Source: CAZOOK01 sp964581385 (lineage in GTDB: Bacteria; Pseudomonadota; Gammaproteobacteria; Nevskiales; Nevskiaceae). From it: DNA of 42,802 bases. The stretch is taken from contig CAZOOK010000043.1 in the NCBI GenBank assembly GCA_964581385.1, positions 1-42,802 on the forward strand, in the 5' to 3' direction. The number at the start of each line of letters is the position of its first letter. Position 1 is the first letter of the stretch. A model generated the notes under the pieces. It worked only from the letters and a program-made list of their open reading frames with translations. It ran no database searches and was not told the origin of the DNA. Positions 29,956 to 38,298 of this stretch are shown in pieces. The position numbers were made by a program, and so were the translations under genes.

Positions 29956-30617
29956 GCCGCTTCCCAAGCCGCGACTGCGACCGGCACGACCGGCCGGATA
30001 AGCTCTCGCATGGCTTTGGCGTAAACGCGGGTTTCGTACTGCGCGTGCATGTCACAGCGCAGTGTCAGAAACCGAAATAGGTTCAGCAGGTCGACCTTCG
30101 CAAACATATGGCTGTAGGTAGCCACTGGTAGGACTGCGCGCGCCAGTTCCTTCGGCCAGCCGGCAGAGAGGAGGCGCCCATACTCGGCGAACGCACGCTG
30201 GCAGTGCTCGCGGTAGCGCGCAACGTCGTCCGTGCGATCGGCGGCGCTGTCCTGTCGCCCCTGTTTGTTGCTGGCGGATTGTTCGCCGACCAGCTCGGGC
30301 GCCGGCACATAGAACACTTCCGGCAGCGGCCGATAGCGGGCCGATAATTCGTTGAACGTCCACGTCCGATGCCGGTGCCATTGCCGCATAACGAAGATTG
30401 GAGCGTAGACCTCAAACTGGAATTCAACCGCCTCGAAAGGTGTTGTGTGCTTGTGCTGCCACAGATACCGAATGAGCCGGGCATCGGAACCGGAATCATC
30501 GCCGGCGCGCCATGCGGCATCATAGCTGACACGAGCGGCTCGGACGATGGAAAGGTCAGTCCCCATGCAGTCGACGAGGCGCACAAACCCGTGGTCAAGT
30601 ACGTCAATCTTTTCCAT
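29952..30617 (-). CDS. thyX: Flavin-dependent thymidylate synthase
   Basis: 221 residues from ATG 30617 (GAGG upstream); a GTG nine codons earlier has no such site. Makes dTMP from dUMP using FAD, NADPH and methylene-tetrahydrofolate, raising dTMP supply for phage replication. The signature at 82-95 reads RHRTWTFNELSARY: RHR-x7-S is intact, with Thr in place of the usual first Ser. HKHTTPFEAVEFQFEV at 55-70 and LRCDMHAQYETRVYA near the C-terminus are also typical. It overlaps the DUF3310 gene by 14 bases. Confidence 0.92.
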   Translation of the reverse strand: MEKIDVLDHGFVRLVDCMGTDLSIVRAARVSYDAAWRAGDDSGSDARLIRYLWQHKHTTPFEAVEFQFEVYAPIFVMRQWHRHRTWTFNELSARYRPLPEVFYVPAPELVGEQSASNKQGRQDSAADRTDDVARYREHCQRAFAEYGRLLSAGWPKELARAVLPVATYSHMFAKVDLLNLFRFLTLRCDMHAQYETRVYAKAMRELIRPVVPVAVAAWEAA

Positions 30618-30828
30618 TGCTAGCCTCGCAGGCTTGAATTTCACGGTCCAAGTACCAGCGTGCCTTCTTCAGGTCTTCAAGTCGGTTTCTCTTCTTCCCG
30701 GCTCTCGCAATGTATTTGACTGTGTTGCCGAGGCAGAAACCAAGCGACCACGCTTCGATTACCTTGATCGCCTCATAAGGGTTATCGGCGCCGCCATAAT
30801 GAGCGGGATGGTCGACTGCTTCCTTCAC
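30604..30828 (-). CDS. DUF3310 protein
   Basis: 74 residues from GTG 30828, overlapping the helicase stop as GTGA. The family pattern is DHPAHYGG, then NPYEAIKVIEAWSLGFCLGN, TVKYIARAGKK and LEDLKKARWYLDREI, the complete DUF3310 domain. Its biochemical role is not established; it occurs in nucleotide-metabolism or replication gene sets of many phages, here directly before thyX, which fits a link to nucleotide supply. Confidence 0.85.
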   Translation of the reverse strand: MKEAVDHPAHYGGADNPYEAIKVIEAWSLGFCLGNTVKYIARAGKKRNRLEDLKKARWYLDREIQACEASNGKD

Positions 30829-32447
30829 GCCGCCCTCTCCTCTTGCTTGCCCGCGAACCGCCGGTTGACGATCCGCCAGAACTTGCCCTCGCGCCGGACC
30901 ATGATCTGAGCCGGCATGGTCAGCCGGTCGAAGCGCTGCAGGGCCTCGTCGATCGTGGCCGGAGCCGCGCCGCCGTCGTGCCGGTGCCACCAATATTCCG
31001 CCCGCTCGCGCATCGGTCCCCGGTGCTGCAGGCACACCCACTCCTGATAGCTCTGTAGCCCGGCGAAATAGGTCACCCGCAGGCTGTCCGTGCCGCCTTC
31101 CTTGACGTGCCGGTCGGACCGCCAGGACACGACCGGGATCAGCTCCGGCTCGCGCTTCTCCGACGTCAGGATCGGCGTCGTGTCCGCCTCGGCCTCGTGC
31201 TTCGCCTTCGGCGCCGCCTCCCACAGATGGCCACACCACGGGCACGTGCGCGCCTGCACGGCGACAAGCGATTGGCAGCCCGGGCACTCCTTCGCCCGCA
31301 CGCTGTCGACGGTCGCCGCGCCCTTTCCGCCCCCGCTCCGGTCGCCGGGCGTCACCACGGCGTCGACGGGCCCATGCCGGCGGACGTTGCCGGCGAAGTC
31401 GAGCACGAGGCAGTTGTCCTTGCCGTTCGCCAGCCGCGTGCCGCGCCCGACCATCTGCAGGTAGAGCCCGGTCGACAGCGTCGGCCGCAGGAACACGATC
31501 AGGTCGACCATCGGCGCATCGAAGCCGGTGGTCAGCACTTGCGCGTTGGTCAGGGCCCGGATATGCCCCGCCTTGAAATCGCGGATCAGCCGCGCCCGCT
31601 CGCCCGCTGGCGTCTCGCCGGTGATCGTCTCGGCATTGACGCCGACCGCGCGCAGCGCATCGCGCACATTGGCGGCGTGCTTCACCCCGGAGCAGAATAC
31701 CAGCCAGGAGCGCCGGTCGGCGCCGTAGCGCAACACCTCGGCGACCGCGGCGCGGGTCAGGCTTTCCTTGTCGGCCGCCGCCTCGAGCGCGCCGGCCACG
31801 AACTCGCCGCCTGCCCGCTTGACGCCGCTCACGTCGATCTCGGTCACGCTGCCCTTGGACAGGAGCGGCGACAGCCAGCCGTCGGCGATGCCCTGCCCGA
31901 TGCCGTAGTCGTAGACCGTCTCATCGAACAGCCGGCCTTCGCCATGATCGAGCCGCCCGGCATCGAGCCGGAATGGCGTCGCTGTGAATCCGGCGACACG
32001 CATGTCTGGCGCCCGGTCGCGCAGCTTTTCGAGGAGCGTTCGATACATCCCGTCGCCCGACTTCGGGACGAGATGCGCTTCGTCGATCAGCACCAGGTCG
32101 CGCTGGCCGAGGGAGGCGGCGTCGCGATAGACGGACTGGATCGACGAGAAGAGGATGCGGTGATGACGATCGCGGCGGCCGAGCCCGGCGGAGTTGATGC
32201 CGACCGGCGCGTCCGGCCAGACGGACAGGAGTGCCTTCACGTTCTGCTCGACGAGCTCGCGGACGTGGACGAGAGCCAATACCCTCATGTCCCGGTATTC
32301 GGCGAGGATGTCCTGCGTCAGCTTGGCGATCAGGAGCGACTTGCCGAGCCCGGTGGCGAGCGAGACGAGCGGATTGCCGCCGCCGGCCGCCCAGTAGTCG
32401 AGGACGGCTTGACAGGCCTCCTGTTGATAGGGGCGAAGCTGGATCAC
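30825..32447 (-). CDS. SF2 DEAD/DEAH-type helicase with C-terminal zinc ribbon
   Basis: 540 residues. Motif I SLATGLGKS (about 29-37), motif II IDEAH (121-125), motif III FTATP (154-158) and motif VI QMVGRGTRLA (331-340) are all present, so it should be an active ATPase. A four-Cys zinc ribbon follows (C388, C391, C402, C405), then a domain of unknown fold with a Trp-rich patch (YQEWVCLQHRGPMRERAEYW). Such helicases are frequent in the replication regions of phages of this group and probably unwind branched DNA. It is coupled to the C5-methyltransferase upstream (ATGA overlap 32444-32447). Confidence 0.88.
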   Translation of the reverse strand: MIQLRPYQQEACQAVLDYWAAGGGNPLVSLATGLGKSLLIAKLTQDILAEYRDMRVLALVHVRELVEQNVKALLSVWPDAPVGINSAGLGRRDRHHRILFSSIQSVYRDAASLGQRDLVLIDEAHLVPKSGDGMYRTLLEKLRDRAPDMRVAGFTATPFRLDAGRLDHGEGRLFDETVYDYGIGQGIADGWLSPLLSKGSVTEIDVSGVKRAGGEFVAGALEAAADKESLTRAAVAEVLRYGADRRSWLVFCSGVKHAANVRDALRAVGVNAETITGETPAGERARLIRDFKAGHIRALTNAQVLTTGFDAPMVDLIVFLRPTLSTGLYLQMVGRGTRLANGKDNCLVLDFAGNVRRHGPVDAVVTPGDRSGGGKGAATVDSVRAKECPGCQSLVAVQARTCPWCGHLWEAAPKAKHEAEADTTPILTSEKREPELIPVVSWRSDRHVKEGGTDSLRVTYFAGLQSYQEWVCLQHRGPMRERAEYWWHRHDGGAAPATIDEALQRFDRLTMPAQIMVRREGKFWRIVNRRFAGKQEERAA

Positions 32448-33175
32448 GCCACTGACCTCCCCTGCTGCGGGTGAAACACCCGAGCGATCCAGCGACTGAG
32501 CGGCAGCGGGATCTTGGCGATCATGGCCGAGGCGAACTTGCGCTTACGGGACTTGCTGCCGGATGACGCCAGACTGTCAGAGGTGCGCGGACCATCGGTG
32601 AACCACTTCGTCCCCGATGGAACCTTGATGTGTCGATCGGCGTGGGTGTTGAAACCAAGGCCCGGAACGTGTTTGGGGTGATCTGGCGGATACCAGCCCG
32701 CCCCCATCGTTGTGACCTTTACCGCCTTGAACGGCGGCGGCATCAGCGCCGGCACGTCGCCCCACAAATAGAACGACCCGAAGTTCCACCGTGCGCGCCC
32801 GACCCACTTCTGAGCCCCGCGCACGTTCTCGACGACGAGAGGAATATGCCGGCCAGCCGCCTCGCAAGCCTCGCGCTGAATGAGGAAGCACGCATCGAAC
32901 AGCGAGTTGTCCGGTGGAGGCAACGCCTTGGCCCGCTTCCACGGCATGGCGCGGTAGCTGTACGCCTGGCAGGGGGGCGAGGCGACGATCAGGTCAGCAT
33001 CACGAAACTGGCTGCCGTGCAGGGTCAGAACGTCCTGCACGACAAGCTGCGCCGGATAGCGATGCTCGCCGTAGACGTGGCGCTCGATATCGAAGCCGAT
33101 GACCTCGTATCCTTCGAGCATCAGCCCCTCCGTCCAGCCACCAAGGCCGCAGAACAGATCGATCGCGAGCGGCAC
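32444..33175 (-). CDS. DNA (cytosine-5) methyltransferase
   Basis: 243 residues. Motif I DLFCGLGGWTEG (6-17), catalytic Cys69 in ASPPCQAYSY, Glu116 in VVENVRG, and the C-terminal SRKRKFASAMIAKIPLPLSR are C5-methyltransferase hallmarks. It is short (M.HhaI has 327 residues), with a small target-recognition region, as usual for phage versions. No partner restriction enzyme is nearby, so it is an orphan enzyme that probably masks phage DNA from host restriction. The gene is one base from the next methyltransferase. Confidence 0.88.
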   Translation of the reverse strand: MPLAIDLFCGLGGWTEGLMLEGYEVIGFDIERHVYGEHRYPAQLVVQDVLTLHGSQFRDADLIVASPPCQAYSYRAMPWKRAKALPPPDNSLFDACFLIQREACEAAGRHIPLVVENVRGAQKWVGRARWNFGSFYLWGDVPALMPPPFKAVKVTTMGAGWYPPDHPKHVPGLGFNTHADRHIKVPSGTKWFTDGPRTSDSLASSGSKSRKRKFASAMIAKIPLPLSRWIARVFHPQQGRSVA

Positions 33176-33176
33176 T

Positions 33177-34082
33177 TCACGCCACGGCTCCCGTCAGCAG
33201 GTCGCCGGCCGTCGCCTCCGCTTCGGTCAGATATTTGACCGCCTGCCGGAAATAGCTGTCCTTCAGCTCGGTGCCGATGAACCGTCGCCCGGCGCGGAGT
33301 GAGACATACCCCTCCGAGCCGATGCCCATGAAGGGCGAGAAGACCGTCTCATCTTCGTTGGAATACATCTGGACGCCGCGATCGATGATGTTGAGCGGCA
33401 TCGGACAGAGGTGCTTTTCGGCTTCCGGGTCGCGCACGATCCGGACATTGAGCGTGTCGGTTTCCGAGAGGCCGCGCCAAACCGGGTTCGCCCACTCCTG
33501 CCAGATTTCGAGCGGATACCGGCGCGGGTCGTGGACGATCGGCCGCACGTCCTCCATGCCCGGCTTCCAGGCGCGGAAGACGAGCAGGTATTCCGGCAGT
33601 CCGGTCGACGAGCGCGCCGCATCCTCGCGGAAGTGCTTGAACAGAAGCCGGTCGGCCTTTGTCTTCTGCATCTCGCGCACCGGGTCGCGCTCGATCGTGG
33701 TGCGCCCGTGGAAGGTCCACCCGGCCGCGATGTGTGCCGCGGTGCAGAGGTCGGAGAAGGGCCGCAGCCCACGGTCGCCGCGCTCGCTGGCGTTGGAGTA
33801 GTAGACCAGATCCTTGACGTGGATTGCGGTCAGGCGCCCCGGCTTGGTGATCCTCAGTTTCTCGCGGATCAGGTGGGTATAGCTCGCGATGAAAGCCTCG
33901 TCGGATTCGACGTTGCCCATGTCCCGCTCGCTCTCGGAATAGACGTAGAGCGAGGAGAACGGCGGCGAATAGATGGAGAAGTCGATGCTGCTATCCGGCA
34001 GCGTGGCGACGAACTCCACGCAATCGGCGTGGTAAACCGCAAACCGGTCGCCATGCGCCTCGGCAAATACCTTCATAGCCAT
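33177..34082 (-). CDS. DNA amino-methyltransferase (N4-cytosine or N6-adenine), beta class
   Basis: 301 residues. Motif IV is SPPF at 39-42 (SIYSPPFSSL), and the AdoMet-binding motif comes near the C-terminus (FSPFMGIGSEGYVSLRAG, about 248-264), the order typical of the beta class. KHLCPMPLNIIDR (223-235) is the usual element before it. SPPF favours N4-cytosine, but N6-adenine cannot be excluded. The start is ATG 34082 with GAGG upstream; ATG 34076 overlapping the helicase stop is an alternative. Paired with the SNF2-type helicase upstream, a pairing common in phages. Confidence 0.85.
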   Translation of the reverse strand: MAMKVFAEAHGDRFAVYHADCVEFVATLPDSSIDFSIYSPPFSSLYVYSESERDMGNVESDEAFIASYTHLIREKLRITKPGRLTAIHVKDLVYYSNASERGDRGLRPFSDLCTAAHIAAGWTFHGRTTIERDPVREMQKTKADRLLFKHFREDAARSSTGLPEYLLVFRAWKPGMEDVRPIVHDPRRYPLEIWQEWANPVWRGLSETDTLNVRIVRDPEAEKHLCPMPLNIIDRGVQMYSNEDETVFSPFMGIGSEGYVSLRAGRRFIGTELKDSYFRQAVKYLTEAEATAGDLLTGAVA

Positions 34083-35473
34083 GCCGGCAACCTCGCTGCT
34101 TTCTCGGGCTGATAGGGATCGAGGATCTCGTGCGCCTGCGCCGCGCGCCGCATGGCGGCCGCCATCTCGCGCTTCATGCGCTCGTGATCGTCGGACTTCC
34201 GGGTGACGGCCGCGGCGATCTCGAGCTCGGTGTCGGCACAGACGACGTGCGCGGTGACCGGCTTCTTCTGGCCGAACCGCCAGAAGCGCCGGACGGCCTG
34301 GTAGAAGCTCTCATAGGAGAAGCTGACGCCGGCGAAGATCGTCCGCGAACAGTGCTGCCAGTTGAGCCCAAAGCCGGCAATCGACGGCTTGGTCAGGATC
34401 ACCCGCAGCTCGCCGCTGGAGAACGCTTCGAGCGTCTCTTCCTTGCGCTCGATCGGCATCGAGCCGCGGACTTCCTTGATGTCCGGCAGGTTCAGCGCAT
34501 GGATGGCGTCGGCCTCGTAGTCGGTATCGACCCAGATGCAGATCGGCTCGGCCGGGTGCGCGGCAACCAGCTCGCTGACGACCGCGGCACGTGCCTCGGC
34601 CGTCAGGCGCTTTTCCTGGTGGATCGACGTCGCCGACCGGTCGGGAATCCGGAATAGCCGCTGCTGGCCGTCCTTCTCCTCGCCGGAATTGATCGACCGG
34701 TCCGCGCTCACAATGTGCCGCTCGACGTTGAGCGGCGGCAGGTTGAAGCCGTCGTCGGGGAAGCCCAGGTCGGACGGTTTCGACACGCACCGCGCCCAGG
34801 AAGCGACCCAATCCCAGAACGGCCGCACGGCCGCCTTCTTGAGCCGGTAGCGCCCCATCTCCGACTGATCGGCGATGAAGAACCGGGACAGCATCTCGTT
34901 CGACGGCATGACGCCGAGGAAGGACGAGTGCTGGCCTAGCTCCGTGTGATCGTTCGGGGCTGGCGTCGCCGTGCCGGCGAGCCGGAACGGCGTGTCCCGG
35001 AACGCCTCGATCAGCTTCCGCGTGGTGACGCCGGTGAAACTCTTCAGGATCGACGACTCATCGAGGATGACGCCGCCGAACTTCGAGACATCGAACCGGT
35101 CGAGCCGTTCATAGTTCGTCACCACGATCATGGGCCCGACGGACGAGATGCCGAGGCGCGATTGCACGGCGTCGATGCCAAGCCGCTCGGCCTCGCGGAT
35201 GTGCTGCGCGCCGACGGCGAGCGGAGCCAGCATGAGGACCGGCTTGTTCGTGTGCTCGACGACGACGCGGCCCCATTCGAGCATCATCGCCGTCTTGCCG
35301 AGGCCGGTATCGTAGAAGAGCGCCGATCGGCCGGCACGGAGCGCGAAGTCGACGCCGTGCGCCTGGTGCGGGAAGAGCGTCCCGTTCAGCTCGGCGCGAT
35401 ACTTGATGCCGGCGTCGAGCGCCTTCGGCTTCTTCGCGGCGCAGAGCGCGCGGTAGGCGGCAAGGTCGCTCAT
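34073..35473 (-). CDS. SNF2-type DNA helicase/translocase
   Basis: 466 residues. Motif I YDTGLGKT (54-61), a degenerate motif II ILDESS (136-141, DESS instead of DEAH), motif III GTATPAPN (167-174), and in the second half IAGFGLNWQHCSRTIFAGVS and AVRRFWRFGQKKPVTAHVVC as motifs V-VI. The last segment is a charged helix (HERMKREMAAAMRRAAQAHE). It is a DNA-stimulated ATPase. Its tight coupling to the amino-methyltransferase (10-base overlap) suggests the two act together, perhaps clearing DNA for methylation or remodelling replication forks. The exact job is unknown. Confidence 0.85.
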   Translation of the reverse strand: MSDLAAYRALCAAKKPKALDAGIKYRAELNGTLFPHQAHGVDFALRAGRSALFYDTGLGKTAMMLEWGRVVVEHTNKPVLMLAPLAVGAQHIREAERLGIDAVQSRLGISSVGPMIVVTNYERLDRFDVSKFGGVILDESSILKSFTGVTTRKLIEAFRDTPFRLAGTATPAPNDHTELGQHSSFLGVMPSNEMLSRFFIADQSEMGRYRLKKAAVRPFWDWVASWARCVSKPSDLGFPDDGFNLPPLNVERHIVSADRSINSGEEKDGQQRLFRIPDRSATSIHQEKRLTAEARAAVVSELVAAHPAEPICIWVDTDYEADAIHALNLPDIKEVRGSMPIERKEETLEAFSSGELRVILTKPSIAGFGLNWQHCSRTIFAGVSFSYESFYQAVRRFWRFGQKKPVTAHVVCADTELEIAAAVTRKSDDHERMKREMAAAMRRAAQAHEILDPYQPEKAARLPAWL

Positions 35474-35676
35474 GCGCCCGCCCTCGCCGCATCCCTGACC
35501 GCGGCTCGCTCAGAAGGCGTCCCGCGGCCGTACGCTATCGCCCTGTGCTGGCGGCAATAGGCATGCTCACCGTCCTTCGGCGCGCCGCAGAACAGGGTCC
35601 CCGGCCCACGCACGTCGCCGACAGGCCAACGGCAATGACCGTAGGCAAGGTCGAGAAGGCGGACCGGCCGGCTCAT
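35470..35676 (-). CDS. Mini-protein resembling the GcrA C-terminal (sigma-interacting) motif
   Basis: 68 residues from ATG 35676, coupled to the exonuclease stop by ATGA. The core reads LLDLAYGHCRWPVGDV, then FCGAPKDGEHAYCRQHRAIA with Y at 49, nearly the GcrA signature CxWPxGD...FCG...YCxxHxxxAY (Cys15, Cys30, Cys41, His44). In Caulobacter GcrA this region binds sigma-70 domain 2, while an N-terminal HTH reads DNA methylated at GANTC. The HTH part is absent here, so the protein could bind sigma or RNA polymerase without DNA choice, redirecting host transcription. The family match is clear to the eye; the function is inferred. Confidence 0.75.
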   Translation of the reverse strand: MSRPVRLLDLAYGHCRWPVGDVRGPGTLFCGAPKDGEHAYCRQHRAIAYGRGTPSERAAVRDAARAGA

Positions 35677-36629
35677 GCCGCCGCTCCCACGTCGCTCCAC
35701 TCCGCCCCGGTGGCTAGCCGGTAGGTGACCGCCGTCACGTCGAAGCCGCTCCCGGACGCCATCACCTGCTCGCCCGGCACGAGCGACGGGAGGTAGCGGT
35801 GCGAGCCGCAGCCGGCCTTCTGCTCTTCGACCGTCAGCTCCTTGCCGTGGCGCTCGCAGCGCCACTTGCCGCCGTCGATCGGCGTCGACGACAGGCACGT
35901 CCGGCAGTTCCGCTCCGCGAACTCACCCTGGTGGCAGACGCCGATCGCCGGGCAGTATCGGCACGGCCACGCCATCTTCTCTTCCGGGTTGTCGAAGAGC
36001 TTCGTCGGCGCCCGCTCGGCACTGACGATCCGCTCGGCCTTGGCGATCAGTTTCAGCGCCGCCGCGCCGTCGTAGTGGATGCGCTCGGCGTGCAGCTCGT
36101 CGTCGTTCTTGTTGACAGCGACGTAGAGCGCGCGCGTCAGGCCGAGGCCGTGCATGTAGACCTGCATCTGCGCGTAGTGGACCGGCTTCGACTTCTCGAC
36201 GCCGTCCTTCTTCAGCGCCTTGAAGCTCTTCTCGTTGTGCGACTTGACCTCGAGGAGATGTTCCGTCTTTTCTGCGCCGGGCACATTGGTCACGCGCCCG
36301 TCGGCGTGGCCGCCGCCGTGTCCATTGGCGAAGCGGACGGCCCACTGATCGCCGGTCGCCGGATCGATCTCCGCCACGACGGCGCCGATCGCCAGCAAGT
36401 CATCGATCACACGCCGCTCCTCGAGCTGGCCGGTGGCGAACAGGCGCAGCATGCGCCCCTCGAAGCGCTCGGGTGCGTGAGCCCAGCGGAAGTCGTAGAA
36501 AAGCTGCCGCTCGCACTCGCGGCCGAGGATGGAAGCGCCGAGATAGGTGCGCCGGTCCTCGTTGCGGGCTGCCCATGCCGCCTCGATCGCAGCGACGACG
36601 GGCGACTTGACCTCGGGAAGCTCGCTCAT
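35673..36629 (-). CDS. Cas4/RecB-like PD-(D/E)xK exonuclease
   Basis: 318 residues. The start ILGRECERQLFYDFRWA supplies Cys39 and the Arg/Tyr pattern of Cas4 enzymes. The nuclease motif is Asp110 (GHADGRV), Glu127-x-Lys129 (LLEVKSHN). A C-terminal Cys group (WPCRYCPAIGVCHQGEF with NCRTC) would complete a metal or iron-sulfur site. It has no helicase domain. Placed with DUF669, a Sak4-like ATPase and RusA, it would resect DNA ends for phage recombination. Coupled to neighbours by ATGA overlaps on both sides. Confidence 0.82.
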   Translation of the reverse strand: MSELPEVKSPVVAAIEAAWAARNEDRRTYLGASILGRECERQLFYDFRWAHAPERFEGRMLRLFATGQLEERRVIDDLLAIGAVVAEIDPATGDQWAVRFANGHGGGHADGRVTNVPGAEKTEHLLEVKSHNEKSFKALKKDGVEKSKPVHYAQMQVYMHGLGLTRALYVAVNKNDDELHAERIHYDGAAALKLIAKAERIVSAERAPTKLFDNPEEKMAWPCRYCPAIGVCHQGEFAERNCRTCLSSTPIDGGKWRCERHGKELTVEEQKAGCGSHRYLPSLVPGEQVMASGSGFDVTAVTYRLATGAEWSDVGAAA

Positions 36630-36835
36630 GCGCGCCTCCGAGGCACGCCGTTCAGCATGTTCGAGCGGACGGCGAAGAAGGTGTGATTGCAGGAAGTGAA
36701 TTTGCCGAGCGAGATCACGGCAGCGCGGACGAGACCGCCGCGCTCCTCCCAGTATTTCTCGATGCGCTCGGCGAGCATCCGGGCGCCATGTTGGCTCAAA
36801 TGATCAGGGTTGAAGTTCGCAGTTCGGGCGTTCAT
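36626..36835 (-). CDS. Small conserved-looking protein
   Basis: 69 residues from ATG 36835, with GGAGAC upstream; open sequence further upstream overlaps the DUF669 tail and is rejected. Helical, with MLAERIEKYWEERGGLVRAA followed by FTSCNHTFFAVRSNMLNGVP. The ending (VRSNMLNGVP) is seen in short alphaproteobacterial proteins of unknown function. It overlaps the exonuclease gene by four bases. Confidence 0.6.
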   Translation of the reverse strand: MNARTANFNPDHLSQHGARMLAERIEKYWEERGGLVRAAVISLGKFTSCNHTFFAVRSNMLNGVPRRRA

Positions 36836-36882
36836 CGTCACGGTCTCCGCGCGATGCCGTTGAGGCAGAAGGGTGGAGGGAA

Positions 36883-36923
36883 GCCCGGCGGACTTGGGCT
36901 TGCCGGCTATCGGTCCGCCGGGC
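36883..36923. repeat. Perfect 11-bp inverted repeat between early genes
   Basis: GCCCGGCGGAC (36883-36893) and GTCCGCCGGGC (36913-36923) are exact reverse complements with a 19-base spacer, just after the DUF669 stop (36930). On the minus strand no T-run follows, so it is more likely an RNA-stability or regulatory hairpin than a full terminator. Confidence 0.55.
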
Positions 36924-36929
36924 GGCTTC

Positions 36930-37472
36930 TCAGGCGCGCTTCTGGCCCCACGGGCGACCGCTACCCGTCTGAGCCGGAGCCGCAGATGCGGCAGCCGTCT
37001 GCGGTTGCGCCTGGCGCCCCACATGTGGGGCAGGTGAAGTAGGGCGGGCGGCCGGCGCGCTCCCGCTGCCGAGCGGCTTCACCCGCGTCACCCGGTTCTT
37101 GTCGGGATACTCGCCGGACTTGTCCTTCTCGATCCCGAGCACGACCAGGCAGGGCTTGAAGTGCAGCTCCTCGCTGTCCTTGATCGCGCCGGTCCCCATC
37201 GCCTCGCACATGTCGGCCAGGCGCCGCTGGCCGATCCGCTGCGCTTCTGCGGACGGGTTCTGAATGTTGATCCGGTCCCACACCTTGCGGTGCTCGAACG
37301 GACCCGCCGTGATCTCCCAGGTGACGTTCAGCATCTTGCCGTCGCCGCGCTTGGTGTCGGCGATCTCGCTCTCGATCACCTGCGCCTCGTAGGTGCCCGC
37401 GGGGAGCACATCGAACGAGCGCTCGTCTTCCGGGATCTGCTCGGGATCGAAGGTGGTGCCAAGGTTTGCCAT
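36930..37472 (-). CDS. DUF669 protein (ssDNA-associated)
   Basis: 180 residues. Family pattern DVLPAGTYEAQVIESEIADT, KMLNVTWEITAGPFEHRKVW and DRINIQNPSAEAQRIGQRRL is complete, followed by an Ala/Pro/Gln-rich tail (residues about 135-180). DUF669 proteins occur beside Sak4-like recombinases and are thought to bind single-stranded DNA, acting as phage SSB-like partners. Here it directly follows the Sak4-like gene. The low-complexity tail, ending SGRPWGQKRA, is like SSB tails in being flexible but is basic rather than acidic. Confidence 0.8.
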   Translation of the reverse strand: MANLGTTFDPEQIPEDERSFDVLPAGTYEAQVIESEIADTKRGDGKMLNVTWEITAGPFEHRKVWDRINIQNPSAEAQRIGQRRLADMCEAMGTGAIKDSEELHFKPCLVVLGIEKDKSGEYPDKNRVTRVKPLGSGSAPAARPTSPAPHVGRQAQPQTAAASAAPAQTGSGRPWGQKRA

Positions 37473-37503
37473 AGTCGTTGTCCTTGAAGAATTGTGGGTG
37501 GCG

Positions 37504-38298
37504 TCAGGCGGCTTTTGCCGGCTCGGCAGCCGCAGCGGCGCCGGGCAGGTATTTCGCCAACTCGGCGAAGCCCTTCCCCTCCGTGAAGAGGATCTTCTCC
37601 GGCATGCGGTAGCGGTTCTTGGCGATGAACGCCGGCCGACCGCGCGTGTGGATGTAGACCGTATCGGCCGAGCCGCCGGCGCGCGTCCGCGTCTTGTTGA
37701 AGCCGATGTCCTCTTCGAGGATCGTCACCGGCTTTTTCAGGAGCAGGATGGCGTCCATGTCCCGCTCGATCGCGCCCACGGCCTTGTCGTGGAGGTCGAT
37801 TTCGTAGCGGTGATAGGAGACGGTCTCGGGATCGTCGAAGCGATCGACCTTGGCGTGCGCGATCAGAACGACGGCCATGCCCTTGTCGCGCCGAAGTGCG
37901 TGCAGCCCCTCGATGAATTCGCGCCAGGGGGCAAGAGCATTGACGTAGCCCTTGCCGTAGCCGAAGTCCTCGATCCTTTCCTTCTTGTGGCCCTTCTCGT
38001 CGCCGCGCCGGCAGGTCTCAGCCCACACCAGCCGCTGCATCTCGGTGATCGAATCGACCACGACGGTCTGATGGTTGTGTTCTTCGTTGTAGAGCTCTTC
38101 CAGCTTCTCCATGACCTGCTCGAAGCTGGTGAGCACGCCGAAGGTCGTGTACGCCATGTGCGGCGGCGCGCCGTCTTCGATCTGGATGAAGATCGGGTTC
38201 GGGAATTCGGACGCGAGCGTCGTCTTACCGATACCCGGCTCGCCGTAGATCAGTATCCGCGGCGGACCGGCGCCAAGATCAACAATGCTAAGTGCCAT
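37504..38298 (-). CDS. Sak4-like / AAA_24 RecA-fold ATPase
   Basis: 264 residues from ATG 38298 (GGAGA seven bases upstream). Walker A GEPGIGKT at 19-26 and a Walker B-like TVVVDSITEM (about 105-114) set in a RecA-like core (RRDKGMAVVLIAHAKVDRFD, AIERDMDAILLLKKPVTILE). Short ATPases of this type (Sak4) act as single-strand annealing or recombination proteins in phages, with DUF669 as partner. It overlaps the RusA gene by 11 bases. Confidence 0.82.
   Translation of the reverse strand: MALSIVDLGAGPPRILIYGEPGIGKTTLASEFPNPIFIQIEDGAPPHMAYTTFGVLTSFEQVMEKLEELYNEEHNHQTVVVDSITEMQRLVWAETCRRGDEKGHKKERIEDFGYGKGYVNALAPWREFIEGLHALRRDKGMAVVLIAHAKVDRFDDPETVSYHRYEIDLHDKAVGAIERDMDAILLLKKPVTILEEDIGFNKTRTRAGGSADTVYIHTRGRPAFIAKNRYRMPEKILFTEGKGFAELAKYLPGAAAAAEPAKAA

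Noticed and set aside
30825..35473. Helicases plus two methyltransferases recalling a DISARM or BREX defence system.
   Set aside because: No DUF1998, PLD, PglZ or ATPase partner genes are present, and the block is coupled to phage replication genes.
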